DNA of 5,451 nt from an uncultured Geobacteraceae bacterium (GTDB lineage Bacteria > Desulfobacterota > Desulfuromonadia > Geobacterales > Pseudopelobacteraceae): contig CAIRND010000353.1 of the NCBI GenBank assembly GCA_903879825.1, positions 1-5,451 on the forward strand, read 5' to 3'. The notes under the pieces are model-generated. The model saw nothing but the letters and a program-made list of their open reading frames with translations, did not search any database and was not told where the DNA came from. Positions 4,531-5,451 of the stretch are shown here, piece by piece (the first letter of the stretch is position 1; each line of letters opens with the position of its first letter). The position numbers were made by a program, and so were the translations under genes.

Positions 4531-5451
4531 AACTAATCCATACGATAAACGATATCACCATTCGCAGGAAACTGACCCTGATGCTTGTCGCCACCAGTGC
4601 CATGGTTCTGGCACTGGTGATGGTTGTCTTCACGCTTTACGAGGCGATTACAACCGCCAAGGCGATTAGGGATGACGCTTCGGCAACTGCATCCCTCATC
4701 GCCCGGAATGCTGTTTTTCCGCTCCTCTTCGGTGAAAAAAGAGATGGAGCAGATGTTCTGCAGGAGTTAAAAACATCCCCAAACATACTTTCAGCCTATA
4801 TTGTCACCAGTGACGGCGAATTATTTGCCGGGTATGAAGCACCGAAACCGCATCCAGTAAGAAGCTGGACAGAAGTTCAGTCGGCAGCCCTCAAAAAGAA
4901 TCAATGGGATTGGTATTATAGCATCGACGTAATGAGCCCGGTGATAGACCAAGATGGAAATGACGTCGCGAAGGTATTGATTGTAGCTTCCGTTGACAAT
5001 GTATTTATCAAGTTACGACAGTTTGTGTTTATGGCACTGATAATATTCTGTTTTGCCTTGATTGTAGTCTATTTTATTGCCGGTTTTGTGCAAAAGCTTA
5101 TTTCTGATCCAATCCAGCGCATGTCCGAATCCATGCAGTCAATCGCTTCTTTTCATGATTATTCCATTCGCCTTAGTTCAACTCGTAAAGATGAGCTCGG
5201 CAGCCTGATGCGATGCTTCGACGCCATGATTGAGCGGATCAACGAGCAGGAGGGGCTGCTTCAAAATCATAATCAGGAGCTCGAGCGGCAGGTTCTGTTA
5301 CGCACGACTCAATTAACTGAAAACAACATCTCACTGCAGAAAGCCAAAGAAGAGGCCGAACAGGCCAACAATGCCAAGTCTCAATTCCTGGCCAATATGA
5401 GCCATGAGATCCGCACCCCGATGAACGGCGTGCTCGGCATAACGGAACTAA
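4527..5451 (+). CDS. CHASE8-HAMP sensor histidine kinase (3' end off window)
   Basis: The frame is open from ATG 4527 to the window edge (308 full codons). A first transmembrane helix spans about 16-38. A periplasmic domain follows to about 165, with ATASLIARNAVFPLLFGE, PNILSAYIVTSDGELFAGYE and a tryptophan-rich middle, which match the CHASE8 pattern seen in YfiN. The second helix is about 166-188. HAMP follows from about 189 to 242 (DPIQRM...DELGSLMRCFDAM), then a coiled coil (about 240-285, NQELERQVLLRTTQLTE type). The HisKA dimerisation helix has the phospho-acceptor His293 in FLANMSHEIRTPMNG. The ATPase domain, and any receiver or HPt domains, lie beyond the edge; kinases with this HisKA sequence are commonly hybrids, so more domains are likely. 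It is the third gene of the receptor-YfiR-kinase unit and the likely inner-membrane target of the YfiR-like protein. The output is unknown. Confidence 0.9.
   Translation, partial: MKLIHTINDITIRRKLTLMLVATSAMVLALVMVVFTLYEAITTAKAIRDDASATASLIARNAVFPLLFGEKRDGADVLQELKTSPNILSAYIVTSDGELFAGYEAPKPHPVRSWTEVQSAALKKNQWDWYYSIDVMSPVIDQDGNDVAKVLIVASVDNVFIKLRQFVFMALIIFCFALIVVYFIAGFVQKLISDPIQRMSESMQSIASFHDYSIRLSSTRKDELGSLMRCFDAMIERINEQEGLLQNHNQELERQVLLRTTQLTENNISLQKAKEEAEQANNAKSQFLANMSHEIRTPMNGVLGITEL
4592..4619. repeat. Perfect 11-bp inverted repeat early in the kinase gene
   Basis: CACCAGTGCCA (4592-4602) and TGGCACTGGTG (4609-4619) are perfect reverse complements around the 6-base loop TGGTTC. The stem is GC-rich and would be stable in mRNA, about 65 bases after the start codon and within the first transmembrane helix coding region. 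It might slow ribosomes during membrane insertion, or be a chance result of coding for small hydrophobic residues. Confidence 0.6.

Overview
The window looks like a piece of a Gram-negative, probably Geobacter/Desulfuromonadales-like (Desulfobacterota) genome. This rests on the style of the CheB and CheY proteins, a TonB-dependent outer-membrane receptor, strong GGAGG-type ribosome binding sites, and moderately GC-rich coding sequence. The taxonomic guess is from memory of these families, not from a search. The first ~300 bases do not belong with the rest: they are AT-rich (92 G+C in the first 240 bases, about 38%). On the minus strand they encode an internal piece of a eukaryotic-type hexokinase.

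Layout: (1) 1-300, minus strand, an internal hexokinase fragment running off the left edge. (2) From about 282, plus strand, a CheB chemotaxis methylesterase whose first ~25-30 receiver residues are missing because the hexokinase sequence replaces them. (3) 1305-1454, an intergenic gap filled by an 84-nt imperfect palindrome rich in C and G runs. (4) 1455-1820, a complete CheY-type single-domain response regulator. (5) 1870-3927, a TonB-dependent receptor with signal peptide, plug and barrel. (6) 3915-4508, a periplasmic YfiR/DUF4154 protein whose start overlaps the receptor's end by 13 bases. (7) 4527-5451, the N-terminal part of a membrane histidine kinase (TM - CHASE8-like periplasmic domain - TM - HAMP - coiled coil - HisKA) that runs off the right edge.

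The most interesting unit is genes 5-7. In Pseudomonas, YfiR is a periplasmic inhibitor of YfiN, a diguanylate cyclase whose periplasmic domain is of the CHASE8 type, and the outer-membrane partner is the OmpA-like lipoprotein YfiB. Here the same periplasmic pair (YfiR plus a CHASE8-HAMP membrane protein) appears joined to a histidine kinase instead of a GGDEF enzyme, with a TonB-dependent receptor in the outer-membrane position. The inferred path is receptor, then YfiR-like protein, then histidine kinase. The upstream cheB-cheY pair lies on the same strand with a 49-base gap and could be co-transcribed, but no functional link is shown.

The hexokinase/CheB boundary is either an assembly chimera or a real recombination breakpoint, and the sequence alone cannot tell which. 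A short stretch (about 282-300) is family-like for both proteins on opposite strands, as expected if the two sources were joined at a short shared sequence. Several perfect inverted repeats lie inside coding sequence, and a chain of overlapping stop/start codons precedes the kinase gene.
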